Shown: in pieces, positions 53,692 to 62,061 of the stretch
How the letters are laid out: each line of letters opens with the position of its first letter
Position numbering within the stretch: position 1 is the first letter of the stretch
Source of the DNA: Rossellomorea sp. y25
GTDB taxonomy: Bacteria > Bacillota > Bacilli > Bacillales > Bacillaceae_B
Length of the DNA stretch: 64,000 nt
Assembly (NCBI RefSeq): GCF_038049935.1
Contig: NZ_CP145886.1
Coordinates: 4,207,501-4,271,500, forward strand
Reading direction: 5' to 3'
Position numbers and translations under genes: made by a program
Notes under the pieces: model-generated
Told to the model about the DNA's origin: nothing
The model's input: the letters and a program-made list of their open reading frames with translations, nothing else
Databases searched by the model: none

Positions 53692-54927
53692 TTACGCTTC
53701 TATTTCGATTGCTTTATCAAACTCGACTTTTCTAACATCTTTGAAATAGATCACCCATGTATTTAAGATGAACACTAAAGATGCTAAGAGAATAAGAGTC
53801 CATGTCATGCCAAGCGCTTCAGACAGCGGGCCGGCCAATACGAATCCCACTGGCATAAATACAAAGGAAACAAAGGAATCCAATGAACCGATTCTGGAGA
53901 GCATGTGCTCGGGTACCTTCTGCTGAACAAGTGTATCCCAGAACACCGCACTGATAATAATACTTGCGCTGGCAAACATAGCCACGATCATGATCAACCA
54001 GTGTGAAGCCGGTCCAATCAGCATGAGAATCTCAAGTGGCACTAAAACGGTCATTAAGGTAAATGCAAACTTTAATGGATTCTTGGGCTTTAAATTATGA
54101 GATAATAAACCTCCAAGTAAGCCGCCAACCGATGCAGCGGTTAAAATTAATCCCCACTTCTTCGGACCATCTAATTGATCTATAAGGGCTAGTGGCCCCA
54201 GGACATTAAATGCTGCAACTGCAAAATTCAACAGGGAGAATGTGACAAGGGATTTCCATATCCAAGTATGACTTCGGGCTACTTTTATCCCTTCTTTTAA
54301 ATCTTGCCAATAGGAGTTATCTACGCTGGTTTCCGACTTGTATTTAGGTAAAACCATAAGCATGAGGAGCAGGCTTACAAAGAATGTCATGGCATCAATG
54401 AAAAAGATTACGTCAAATCCGACCAATACGACCAATATCCCCGCTATTGCAGGACCTGCTATTTCAAATATGCTATTCACGATGCTTAGAAGTGAATTAG
54501 CCTGTTGAAGCTGGTTTTTTTTAACAATTTGTGGGATCAATCCACCTGATGCAGGGGAGTGAAAGGCACTTACTGCCCCATATAGTAATGCCGAAGCTAC
54601 TAAATGCCATAGTTCAATGGAATGCGTGAAAAATAAATAAGCAATCAATAAATGGTTGGCCCCTTGGAGCAGGTCTGAACATATGAGAATGGCCTTTCTT
54701 GAAATACGATCGGCCCAAACCCCTCCAAACATGACAAACACCACTCTTGAAACCCAAAGTGCCCCCAGCACGAGACCGAGACTGGTTGCGCTTCCTGTAA
54801 CCTCCAATACGGCAAATGTAATGGTGACAGGTATAAGGGTATTACCAATAGAAGAAATGACATGTGACAGCCAAAACGTAAGAAAGTTCAGATCTTTTAG
54901 AACATGTGTAGTTAAATGAGTTTTCAT
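53692..54927 (-). CDS. MFS exporter of the RiPP-type cluster
   Basis: A 411-residue MFS protein with about 12 membrane segments, of the EntS/MFS_3-like efflux type (FWLSHVISSIGNTLIPVTITFAVLE, GVWADRISRKAILICSDLLQG, FHSPASGGLIPQIVKKNQLQQANSL). Its start overlaps the preceding JmjC gene by 4 bases, making it the last gene of the precursor operon. It probably exports the modified peptide or confers self-resistance; no ABC-type peptidase exporter is seen in the cluster. Confidence 0.88.
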   Translation of the reverse strand: MKTHLTTHVLKDLNFLTFWLSHVISSIGNTLIPVTITFAVLEVTGSATSLGLVLGALWVSRVVFVMFGGVWADRISRKAILICSDLLQGANHLLIAYLFFTHSIELWHLVASALLYGAVSAFHSPASGGLIPQIVKKNQLQQANSLLSIVNSIFEIAGPAIAGILVVLVGFDVIFFIDAMTFFVSLLLMLMVLPKYKSETSVDNSYWQDLKEGIKVARSHTWIWKSLVTFSLLNFAVAAFNVLGPLALIDQLDGPKKWGLILTAASVGGLLGGLLSHNLKPKNPLKFAFTLMTVLVPLEILMLIGPASHWLIMIVAMFASASIIISAVFWDTLVQQKVPEHMLSRIGSLDSFVSFVFMPVGFVLAGPLSEALGMTWTLILLASLVFILNTWVIYFKDVRKVEFDKAIEIEA

Positions 54928-55712
54928 TGAATTCCTCCTGCGGTTGATAGACTGGATGTACCTTTCATTTCCTTTAGCTTGTTGAGTACTTTGAGCCAGG
55001 CTTCCTTCTTCCTTTTCTCAAGATAGATCTCTGCAAGATGTACGTTACTTTCGTTGAGAAAATTCCCCGTGACGGAAACCGTTGGTTCGAGGTTAACTAC
55101 TTCATGTGCCCAACCACTCGGTGTGAAAACCAAATCTCCCGGAAACTGAAGAACTTCCACTTCGAATCGGGAAGAAGGAAACTCGGATGTATATCCATCA
55201 TCTAATATATTCTTGGCAATAGATTCTGAAGGAGATAGGAACCTCCACTTTTTCGTTCCACTTAACAGTAAATTCCATGCACTGCTCATCATTACATCAA
55301 TGTGAAGGGCAGTAGCGGATGATTGGGGACCTAGAAATAACCAGAGCCAGGGTGGCTTCACTCCTTTGGGTAAAGAGTCTAACCAATTAGAAAAAGTTGG
55401 AGGGAGCTCGATTTTCTCCATGATCTCGTCTAACATTTCCTCGTTACGCAGATTGGACGCATACCATGGTTCCCTATCACACGTTCTTTTCATATACTTC
55501 AAATATTCTTCTATGGTAAATTCCCGGGTCTCCCGCTTCCCTTTTTGGCTTGCTGCAATTAAGGAAGCACTATGTTTCGGAGACTCAATAGTATTCGATA
55601 AAAGATCGTAACATGCCGGCACTGATAAATGCCTTCTTATTATAAATGGCTGGTTCAATGCATCTAATGAGATTTCTTCCTCTTTGGTCAATTCGTTAAC
55701 GGTGATAGTCAT
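54924..55712 (-). CDS. JmjC/cupin-8 Fe(II) oxygenase-like protein
   Basis: A 262-residue protein of the classical JmjC hydroxylase size. PPWLWLFLGPQSSATALHID gives HxD near 150, and GDLVFTPSGWAHEVVNLEPTVSVTGNF the distal His; RWEF-type motif appears as KKWRFLSP. These bind Fe(II) in 2-oxoglutarate-dependent hydroxylases of peptides and proteins. It overlaps both neighbours by 4 bases. It differs from the other three oxygenase-like proteins of the cluster in size and lacks their C-terminal extension. Likely hydroxylates a precursor residue. Confidence 0.85.
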   Translation of the reverse strand: MTITVNELTKEEEISLDALNQPFIIRRHLSVPACYDLLSNTIESPKHSASLIAASQKGKRETREFTIEEYLKYMKRTCDREPWYASNLRNEEMLDEIMEKIELPPTFSNWLDSLPKGVKPPWLWLFLGPQSSATALHIDVMMSSAWNLLLSGTKKWRFLSPSESIAKNILDDGYTSEFPSSRFEVEVLQFPGDLVFTPSGWAHEVVNLEPTVSVTGNFLNESNVHLAEIYLEKRKKEAWLKVLNKLKEMKGTSSLSTAGGIQ

Positions 55713-56926
55713 TTCATACCTCCGTGTACTTTACACGTACAAGCAATTTCGATACTTTTGTTCAAATAGAGTAACTTAATCAATTGTAACGCTACAGTTT
55801 CTTCTCCTACTTCATCTACTATGTCCTTTAAAGAGAACTTTCGAGTTTTGTGAATAAAGTTCACTGCTTTTTCAATTACTGGATCATAATTCAATGTACA
55901 TTTCCTGCCTCGTAGATAAAGGATTAGTTCACTACCCACTTTTTTTATTGGTATTTCAGTATTCTTCCGTACTTTAAAACAGGACTTTGTAAAATCAACC
56001 GAAGCCGGCTGTTTTATACCAGTTGGATTTCCTATAAAGCCACCATTGCTTTTGATTTTATTTCGCTGGTCGAGTACTCCTTGGAAGAGTAATTCCCCAA
56101 GATCTTTATAGTTTATATTCAATTCTTTTTCTATTATGGAATGAAATTGTTCCTCAATAGAATTTTCTTTTGACCAGGATAAGGTTAAAGATTCGGCTGG
56201 CTGATGCTTCAAATTAGCTATCCCTGAACGAACTAACGAGGAAGCGCTGCTTGGAAACAAAGCCGTCCCCAGTGTAACTGAAAAATCCGGGGTATAAAGC
56301 AAATGATACATTTTGCTTGGAATGAAAATCATATCACCGGGTTCGAGTACAACATGTACAGCAGATTTTTCCCACTCTGATCCAGACTCCAACAGATCTG
56401 TTCTCCCAGTGATACTTGGATCTGGTTCTGATTCCCAGTACCAAATCTCTTTATTCGATGGTCCACAATGAATCAGGAAGATAGGTTCGTTATCCGGGTG
56501 AATACCAAATGGAGTATATCCATAGTTACCAAATATCGCATAAGAATCCGCACCCATTACCAGGTCCTTTTCACCCAAATTAGCCAGCACCTTAGAAGTA
56601 AGGATCTCATGTACTTTTTCACTATAATCCGTTATCCGGTCAAATAATACGCAGAATTCGTCATCTCCAAGCCAATGAGAAAACCATTGTTCCAATGAAT
56701 CATAATTCCCTACTGGAGAGTCTTTCAATTTATTTCTTAACCATGGCTTGACTGCATCCTTAACATTAATATTCATTTGGGGAATTCTCTCACTATTTTG
56801 CACTTCCCCCACAAAATCAGTGTAAATTTCATCCCAATCCATCTTTTCCAGAAATGATTTCCAAACGACTGGGCGTGTAAAGTGACCGGTTTCTTCCTCC
56901 AGATTATATAATGCGGTTATACTCAT
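55709..56926 (-). CDS. Cupin/JmjC-like oxygenase with C-terminal winged-helix-like domain (paralogue 3)
   Basis: A 405-residue protein. YTPFGIHPDNEPIFLIHCGP gives HxD near 165-170, and LEPGDMIFIPSKMYHLLYTPDFSVTLG the distal His, so the Fe(II) triad is intact. A C-terminal segment (about 325-400; ELILYLRGRKCTLNY, then FSLKDIVDEVGEETVALQLIKLLYLNKSIEI) looks like a winged helix. It is paralogous to the genes at 56.9-58.2 and 59.4-60.6 kb. It overlaps both neighbours by 4 bases. Predicted to modify the precursor peptides; specific residue unknown. Confidence 0.8.
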   Translation of the reverse strand: MSITALYNLEEETGHFTRPVVWKSFLEKMDWDEIYTDFVGEVQNSERIPQMNINVKDAVKPWLRNKLKDSPVGNYDSLEQWFSHWLGDDEFCVLFDRITDYSEKVHEILTSKVLANLGEKDLVMGADSYAIFGNYGYTPFGIHPDNEPIFLIHCGPSNKEIWYWESEPDPSITGRTDLLESGSEWEKSAVHVVLEPGDMIFIPSKMYHLLYTPDFSVTLGTALFPSSASSLVRSGIANLKHQPAESLTLSWSKENSIEEQFHSIIEKELNINYKDLGELLFQGVLDQRNKIKSNGGFIGNPTGIKQPASVDFTKSCFKVRKNTEIPIKKVGSELILYLRGRKCTLNYDPVIEKAVNFIHKTRKFSLKDIVDEVGEETVALQLIKLLYLNKSIEIACTCKVHGGMK

Positions 56927-58176
56927 TTTCCGTCCTCCTTTACGATTAAGCCCTTATATTGAATGGCACAATCAACCAAGAACGCAGCCACTTCGGAAGA
57001 TAGTACGTTTGTCATTTCCTCAATGAGACCCGAGTACGTTATCTCGTTCTTACCATCCATTATTTCGATACACTGAGCAATGCCGGGTATATTATTAAGC
57101 TGGAGAAGCCTCCCGCGAATAAATAATGTGATCTTTTCTTCTTCAATGATGTGAAGGATAGGAAAACATGAAGGTTTAATCAATGTTGCATGACTCAAAT
57201 CATTAGTAGTATCCATTTCTTTCAGGATAGGTTTGTGTATAGCGTAGCCATTGCTTTTTAGTAGAAGATGATAAAAATAAGATCCTTGCTTTATTCCCTT
57301 TTCAAGATCATCCCGATGAGACTTTGTTATGGAATCAATTTGCTCATATATACTATTTTCCAAGTTTTCTTCTTGTACAAAATAATGAGGCTGATTGCCG
57401 TTTAGTTTTGTTAGCATCTTTATGCCTTCTGTCCCAACCGTCCCTGCGGAAGAAGGATAGAGGATGAATCCTAAAAATGAAGAAAACCCTACGTTCTTAA
57501 ATACATGAAAATCTCCCTTCGGAATAAACAGACAATCACCGGGTTTCAAAATATAATGGGTAGCGTGTTCTACAAGGTTTTCAGGATCAAAACGGCGATC
57601 TGAACTTCCGGTTAACCTTACGTAATCCTCTCTCTTCCATATCCAGACGTGCTTTTCTTCCGGTCCAAGATGAAAGATCAAGGAATGGTCTGGATCTTCA
57701 TGTATCCCAAAAGGCGTATATCCGGCATTCGCAATAAAGGCATACGCATCTACTCCTGCAAGCGGAACACCAACATGGTCAATAATCGGTCTGATTACTT
57801 CAGACGTTACTTTCGTATGTAGCCTGTCATTCCATTTCATGACTCCATTAAAGGTAAAGCAGTAATCTTCGTACCCGATCGTTTCTTTAATCCATTCATC
57901 CAAATCCTCTTCATGGTCAAAACGTGTATTCCATAGTTTTTCGAGAAGATCATAACGTTGGCCATTATCAATGAAAACCCTTAAATTTGCTTTTTCTTTA
58001 TGACCTTCCACTTTGGTAATGGCATGTTTCAGTTCAGTCGTTACTTGCTCTGGATTTAGCAGCATATCGGGTATCAATGCATAGTCTTCTAAGCCATTCG
58101 TTTCTTGAATCAACCTTTTTATCCAATTATCAGCTACGATCGGATCAACGTTATTTGGTTTGGTAACCAGTTTCAT
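56923..58176 (-). CDS. Cupin/JmjC-like oxygenase with C-terminal winged-helix-like domain (paralogue 2)
   Basis: A 417-residue protein. YTPFGIHEDPDHSLIFHLGP supplies HxD and LKPGDCLFIPKGDFHVFKNVGF the distal His. The C-terminal part (KITLFIRGRLLQLNN, then ITYSGLIEEMTNVLSSEVAAFLVDCAIQYKGLIV) parallels that of its paralogues. The start at 58176 follows GAGGTGAAGAAA; the GTG at 58185 is part of that site. It overlaps the arginase-family gene by 26 bases. Confidence 0.8.
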   Translation of the reverse strand: MKLVTKPNNVDPIVADNWIKRLIQETNGLEDYALIPDMLLNPEQVTTELKHAITKVEGHKEKANLRVFIDNGQRYDLLEKLWNTRFDHEEDLDEWIKETIGYEDYCFTFNGVMKWNDRLHTKVTSEVIRPIIDHVGVPLAGVDAYAFIANAGYTPFGIHEDPDHSLIFHLGPEEKHVWIWKREDYVRLTGSSDRRFDPENLVEHATHYILKPGDCLFIPKGDFHVFKNVGFSSFLGFILYPSSAGTVGTEGIKMLTKLNGNQPHYFVQEENLENSIYEQIDSITKSHRDDLEKGIKQGSYFYHLLLKSNGYAIHKPILKEMDTTNDLSHATLIKPSCFPILHIIEEEKITLFIRGRLLQLNNIPGIAQCIEIMDGKNEITYSGLIEEMTNVLSSEVAAFLVDCAIQYKGLIVKEDGK

Positions 58177-59389
58177 TTTCTTCACCTCTATATGTTTTAT
58201 TATGTTGATTTAATATCAGTTGGGTAGCCAAGTTGGCTGCTGATAATGCAGCTAAATTAGGCTTCTTATCTCCGGCACACACTTCTACGAAATCTGCGCC
58301 TACCACATTGAAATGGGTACTCAAGTACTCCATGAGGGAAGACGCCTGATGATAGGAGATTCCCCCGATAACCGGCCATGCCACTTCTGGTGCATGAACA
58401 GGATCAAGCACGTCTACATCGAATGAAATATAAATTGGAGTATTTCTATCCAGGGTTGAAAAGATCGAGGTCGCATTTTCCATAGAATGAATATCATTCG
58501 ATGAATACACATACAAACTGTTCGATAATCCCATTTCATTCGTAGACTTTCTTTCAAACTGGCGGATGCCCACTTGGATTAACTTATAAAAGTTCTTCTC
58601 TTTCATTAATTCACTGAACACATTTCCAATCGTAAGACCATTTGTATTTCTTAATTGGCTTTCATAACGGTCAGTATGTGCATCAAAATGGATGATCGTT
58701 AGGTTTTCATACTTATCCATAAGGGTTGAGACGACTGGGTAAGTCACCGTGTGATCCCCTCCCAGAACAATCGGCTTCAGCTGGTGATCAGACATTTTAT
58801 CAACGATATAGCTTACTTTTTTGTTCACATCTTCTATGGTCTCAATCCGCGAATCATAGCTTACATCTCCTGCGTCATAAGGCGTAACGCTTTTCGCTTT
58901 GAAGCTTCTTGAGTAATTCATATCGAGTAAATACTCTTCATCAGAGGGAATGGGATCAAAGAGTTTGATATTGGATCTTATTAATGCTGTTCCATTAACG
59001 GGACTCATATTCCCTTTATGTTCGTAGGATACAGGAATGCCTAAGAAACAAAATCGATGATTGAATCCCTTGTTTTTCAATTGGTTGAGATCCAACTTCT
59101 CACCGATGGTATCCTTAGGTTGTGTAACAAGTCCATTCCTGTAGAGAGAATGCACTTCCTGAGGGATTATGATAGACTCACCCAGCAATAACTCCAGTAC
59201 TTTTCCAGTCAATCCCTTTTCTTCTAATTCTTCAAGGCTACTGGGCTCTTTCACCATCTCGATCACTTTGCTGAAATGAAGATTCGTTTGGATTTTCTTT
59301 TTCTCAAAGGGAAGGATTATGTTCAGAACTTCATCTTTTCGTTCAACTGCAATAGTAGGGTTGAGGACAAAATGTTTAAGCATACTCAT
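58151..59389 (-). CDS. Arginase-family enzyme, candidate peptide arginase
   Basis: A 412-residue ureohydrolase. The catalytic domain (about 120-410) has all manganese ligands: VLGGDHTVTYP, IHFDAHTDRY and ISFDVDVLDP. It carries about 105 extra N-terminal residues (VERKDEVLNIILPFEKKK, then SSLEELEEKGLTGKVLELLLGESIII) with the pattern of a winged-helix leader-binding domain. Peptide arginases known from RiPP clusters (OspR of landornamide) turn Arg of a precursor into ornithine. The three precursors next door each contain two or three Arg, so this role is likely. The start at 59389 follows GAGGTGGGAATTC and overlaps the preceding gene by 14 bases. Free agmatine or arginine as substrate is the alternative. 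Confidence 0.82.
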   Translation of the reverse strand: MSMLKHFVLNPTIAVERKDEVLNIILPFEKKKIQTNLHFSKVIEMVKEPSSLEELEEKGLTGKVLELLLGESIIIPQEVHSLYRNGLVTQPKDTIGEKLDLNQLKNKGFNHRFCFLGIPVSYEHKGNMSPVNGTALIRSNIKLFDPIPSDEEYLLDMNYSRSFKAKSVTPYDAGDVSYDSRIETIEDVNKKVSYIVDKMSDHQLKPIVLGGDHTVTYPVVSTLMDKYENLTIIHFDAHTDRYESQLRNTNGLTIGNVFSELMKEKNFYKLIQVGIRQFERKSTNEMGLSNSLYVYSSNDIHSMENATSIFSTLDRNTPIYISFDVDVLDPVHAPEVAWPVIGGISYHQASSLMEYLSTHFNVVGADFVEVCAGDKKPNLAALSAANLATQLILNQHNKTYRGEENETGYQTK

Positions 59390-60620
59390 GAATTCCCACC
59401 TCAAGGACCCCGCACTTATATAAGGTTTTACATAGTAAATAGATGGAGTCCTCATTGACCTGATCATGAAATGTCTTTACTAACTCTTTAACGTTTAAAG
59501 AGCATTCCATATTTAACTTCTTCATTATTTCAAGAATGACATCATGCTTGACAAGGCTAATCATATTAGCCCTCGCAAACACATCCAGACCATCCTCCTT
59601 TTCCAACACCAGCAGCTTGAAGGGAGTAGTCAATGAAATCGAGCTATCTTTCCAAGCAGCAAGAGCAGGAAATTCCTTTTCAGTTGTTTTAGTAGGCACT
59701 CTGAACCCCAAATTACTTCTGATTCGAAGAACATACTGAATAATGGCTTCTTCTGCAGGATCACTGGATTTAATAATTTCTTTTAATGGTATAATCCCGT
59801 TTTTTTGATTATTTTCCACGTGAAGCGTTTGTTTAATGATGGATTTTATATCTATGGAGCCAGGATCACCTAATTCATGTCGGGCCAGTTCCATTGCCCG
59901 TTTAAATAGATCATTTTCATCAAATCTAATCATGGCGACTGCTAATGAAACACTGAAATCAGTATTCTCCCCAACGTGAAAATATTTACTGGCTGGAAGG
60001 AAAAACCAATCATTTTCCGCTATTGTGTTTTTCTGGGAATGAGAGAATAATTGTGAGGAAGGATTAATCAATGGTTCATATGAACCTCTGACTTTCTTAT
60101 ATGTTTCTGGCTCCCACAAATACATATATCTTTCGTTGGGTCCCAGATTTAAATGGAGGGCCTCTGAAATCTCATCAATGTGGACCCCAAATGGAGTATA
60201 CGTCGTATTTCCGATAAAATATGTAACCTCTAAATGCAACAACTCCTCATTGAGTTGCCCTTTGGCTGCTTCGAACAGGCTCCCGCACCAATTAACTATA
60301 GGGTTATACCATTTTTCGACCCGGTTGATAACCACAAGAAAATCCTGACCTTTAAATGTCCTTCTTCCCCATTCCTCTATTTCCCCGAAAGAATGAGGAG
60401 GATTCAAAAGAATATATTCTTCTAAATCCTCACGTGATTCACCATTAACATAAATGCGTAGGTTATTCCTATAAGAATCATCTGTTCCGGCGGATTTGGC
60501 CATCGATAAGAGTGTATGAAATGGAGCTTCATAGACGTTTGTAATGTCCAATTGATTCTTCAATGCTGCCGGTTCCATAAAATTCTTTGTAGATGCTTGC
60601 AACTCTTGAAATAGACTCAT
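59376..60620 (-). CDS. Cupin/JmjC-like oxygenase with C-terminal winged-helix-like domain (paralogue 1)
   Basis: A 414-residue protein, the first enzyme gene after the precursors. YTPFGVHIDEISEALHLNLGP gives HxD near 167-170 and DWFFLPASKYFHVGENTDFS the distal His. C-terminal segment: FKLLVLEKEDGLDVFAR, then CSLNVKELVKTFHDQVNEDSIYLLCKTLYKCGVLEV, winged-helix-like. It starts after TAAGGAGGAGTAATAA. One arm of the 24-bp inverted repeat lies 22 bases before the start codon, so its translation may depend on RNA folding around the precursor genes. Confidence 0.8.
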   Translation of the reverse strand: MSLFQELQASTKNFMEPAALKNQLDITNVYEAPFHTLLSMAKSAGTDDSYRNNLRIYVNGESREDLEEYILLNPPHSFGEIEEWGRRTFKGQDFLVVINRVEKWYNPIVNWCGSLFEAAKGQLNEELLHLEVTYFIGNTTYTPFGVHIDEISEALHLNLGPNERYMYLWEPETYKKVRGSYEPLINPSSQLFSHSQKNTIAENDWFFLPASKYFHVGENTDFSVSLAVAMIRFDENDLFKRAMELARHELGDPGSIDIKSIIKQTLHVENNQKNGIIPLKEIIKSSDPAEEAIIQYVLRIRSNLGFRVPTKTTEKEFPALAAWKDSSISLTTPFKLLVLEKEDGLDVFARANMISLVKHDVILEIMKKLNMECSLNVKELVKTFHDQVNEDSIYLLCKTLYKCGVLEVGIHEYA

Positions 60621-60641
60621 TTATTACTCCTCCTTAGAAGT

Positions 60642-60665
60642 TTAAACCAAAGATCGAGGGCCACA
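60642..60665. repeat. Left arm of a perfect 24-bp inverted repeat around the precursor genes
   Basis: The arm begins TTAAACCAAAGATCGAGG and ends GGCCACA; its exact reverse complement is at 61159-61182. The 493 bases between contain only the three precursor genes. Confidence 0.9.
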
Positions 60666-60698
60666 GTTCCTCATATCCCGGTGATTATGTAGATTCTA

Positions 60699-60815
60699 TT
60701 AGTGACCTACATGTGTTACTGGACGCGCTGCCAGTTCTTCATCTCTTAATTCAGAGAAACTGATATCAAGATCCTTCAATGATACTTTTTCTTCGTTCTT
60801 TTTCATTTCTGCCAT
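60699..60815 (-). CDS. RiPP-type precursor peptide, copy 3
   Basis: 38 residues, begins MAEMKKNEEKVSLKDLDI and ends DEELAARPVTHVGH. It differs from copies 1 and 2 only at residue 19, Ser instead of Arg. GGAGGAAATCATC precedes the ATG. Arg 24, Arg 31, His 35 and His 38 are candidate modification sites; the leader is probably the Lys/Glu/Leu-rich first half. Confidence 0.85.
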   Translation of the reverse strand: MAEMKKNEEKVSLKDLDISFSELRDEELAARPVTHVGH

Positions 60816-60847
60816 GATGATTTCCTCCTATTCTATTAGTGAGTGTA

Positions 60848-60964
60848 TTAGTGACCTACATGTGTTACTGGGCGTGCTGCCAGTTCTTCGTCTCTTAATT
60901 CAGAGAAACGGATATCAAGATCCTTCAATGATACTTTTTCTTCGTTCTTTTTCATTTCTGCCAT
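60848..60964 (-). CDS. RiPP-type precursor peptide, copy 2
   Basis: 38 residues, identical in protein to copy 1 but with synonymous changes in the DNA. GGGAGGAAATCATC precedes the ATG. Start codons of the three copies are exactly 149 bases apart, so the array arose by tandem duplication. Confidence 0.87.
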   Translation of the reverse strand: MAEMKKNEEKVSLKDLDIRFSELRDEELAARPVTHVGH

Positions 60965-60996
60965 GATGATTTCCTCCCATTCTATTAGTGAGTGTA

Positions 60997-61113
60997 TTAG
61001 TGACCTACATGTGTTACTGGGCGTGCTGCCAGCTCTTCGTCTCTTAATTCAGAGAAACGGATATCAAGATCCTTCAATGATACTTTCTCCTCGTTCTTTT
61101 TCATTTCTGCCAT
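60997..61113 (-). CDS. RiPP-type precursor peptide, copy 1
   Basis: 38 residues; begins MAEMKKNEEKVSLKDLDI, then RFSELRDEELAARPVTHVGH. Arg at 19, 24 and 31; His at 35 and 38. No Cys, and few Ser/Thr, so lanthionine-type chemistry is unlikely; this fits arginase and oxygenase enzymes. GGGAGGGGAATCTC precedes the ATG. First-transcribed copy. Confidence 0.87.
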   Translation of the reverse strand: MAEMKKNEEKVSLKDLDIRFSELRDEELAARPVTHVGH

Positions 61114-61158
61114 GAGATTCCCCTCCCTTCAATACAATTTTCGGGTAAGAGTTTTTAT

Positions 61159-61182
61159 TGTGGCCCTCGATCTTTGGTTTAA
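61159..61182. repeat. Right arm of the 24-bp inverted repeat
   Basis: Exact reverse complement of 60642-60665, lying 46 bases upstream of the first precursor start and 60 bases after the 194-residue gene. Confidence 0.9.
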
Positions 61183-61241
61183 CCTATTTCTTAATTGAGT
61201 GTACTCCGTAAGTAAAATGTTTTCTTTTTACCCCCGCTAAC

Positions 61242-61826
61242 TTACAGGGCACTTTTCCCTTTTATCCAATGAAGATAGGCCAAGGGAAGTTTCGAGATAC
61301 CTACTGGGTTCTCTGCAACTATATCTTCCAATTCACCGTGTAATTCCAGAATTCTTTTCATTTCCTTTTTCACTCCTTCACTATCCTTTTTTATTGATTC
61401 CTGCAAGGTCTCCTGGTCATCATCTTTCACCTTCAAACCAAACCCGACTGCAAGAGATGACTTAGATTGTTCCTTGAGCTTGTTCCACTCTTCAACTTCC
61501 AGTGAATGAAAGGGAACTAATGTCTCATTTGAAAAATCAAACCAATAAACCCCAGTCTCCCCTACGCCTTTTACTATGTTTTCTCTTAATAAAACAACGA
61601 TAGGCTGGAGGTTTAATTGATTTAATTCTTCCATAACTTCATACAACATCTGAGCTAAGGTATTTAAGTGTACCAGTGGGATTTTTTCAACTTCAGTTCC
61701 CGATTGTTTTTTAGTAAATCCGATGGTGTCTTTAAATATTTGAAAGGGAAATATTCCTTTATTGTCCAAGCTCCTTTCAGACTTCTGATAGCGAGGATCT
61801 GTTTGGTTTCCAATCTCACTCGTCAC
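61242..61826 (-). CDS. Unknown 194-residue protein at the head of the RiPP-type operon
   Basis: A soluble, Glu/Lys-rich protein with no motif I recognise; recognisable stretches are VYWFDFSNETLVPFHSLEVEEWNKL and a C-terminal helix-rich part ending LPLAYLHWIKGK. Start is GTG with AGGAGGT 11 bases upstream, a rather long spacing. It is on the same strand, 128 bases ahead of the precursors, and after the quorum-sensing genes, so it may be an accessory, regulatory or self-protection protein of the cluster. Confidence 0.6.
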   Translation of the reverse strand: MTSEIGNQTDPRYQKSERSLDNKGIFPFQIFKDTIGFTKKQSGTEVEKIPLVHLNTLAQMLYEVMEELNQLNLQPIVVLLRENIVKGVGETGVYWFDFSNETLVPFHSLEVEEWNKLKEQSKSSLAVGFGLKVKDDDQETLQESIKKDSEGVKKEMKRILELHGELEDIVAENPVGISKLPLAYLHWIKGKSAL

Positions 61827-62018
61827 TTGTGACTCTTACCTCCTTTCTTAACGTTTTTTCTTTCTAAATTAACTATAATGGATGAATATGGTTAACTAAA
61901 ATAAGTAAAATAGTCGTTAAAATTTCCTTGATAACGTCAAAATTAAGCCTTAGGATTTTACAAGAATGACGTTGAATAACCGTTGGATCCAATCTGCTTT
62001 CCCGAATTCATATAAAAA
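61827..62018. promoter_or_regulatory. Probable promoter region of the RiPP-type operon
   Basis: The 190 bases between the terminator at 62019 and the 194-residue gene are AT-rich; TTAGTT with TATAGT 16 bases on (minus strand, near 61875-61902) is a possible promoter. I cannot define a regulator site. Confidence 0.35.
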
Positions 62019-62045
62019 AACCTGCTATCTCTTCGATAACAGGTT
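62019..62045 (-). terminator. Terminator of the regulator-peptide unit
   Basis: AACCTGCTATC pairs with GATAACAGGTT (one G-T pair) around TCTTC; the minus-strand side is followed by seven T. It separates the quorum-sensing genes from the RiPP-type operon. Confidence 0.85.
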
Positions 62046-62061
62046 TTACTAATAGGATTGA

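Noticed and set aside
60690..61135. Three 149-bp tandem repeats that could suggest a CRISPR-like or satellite array
   Set aside because: Each unit is a complete 38-codon gene with ribosome binding site; differences are mostly synonymous, so this is a gene array.
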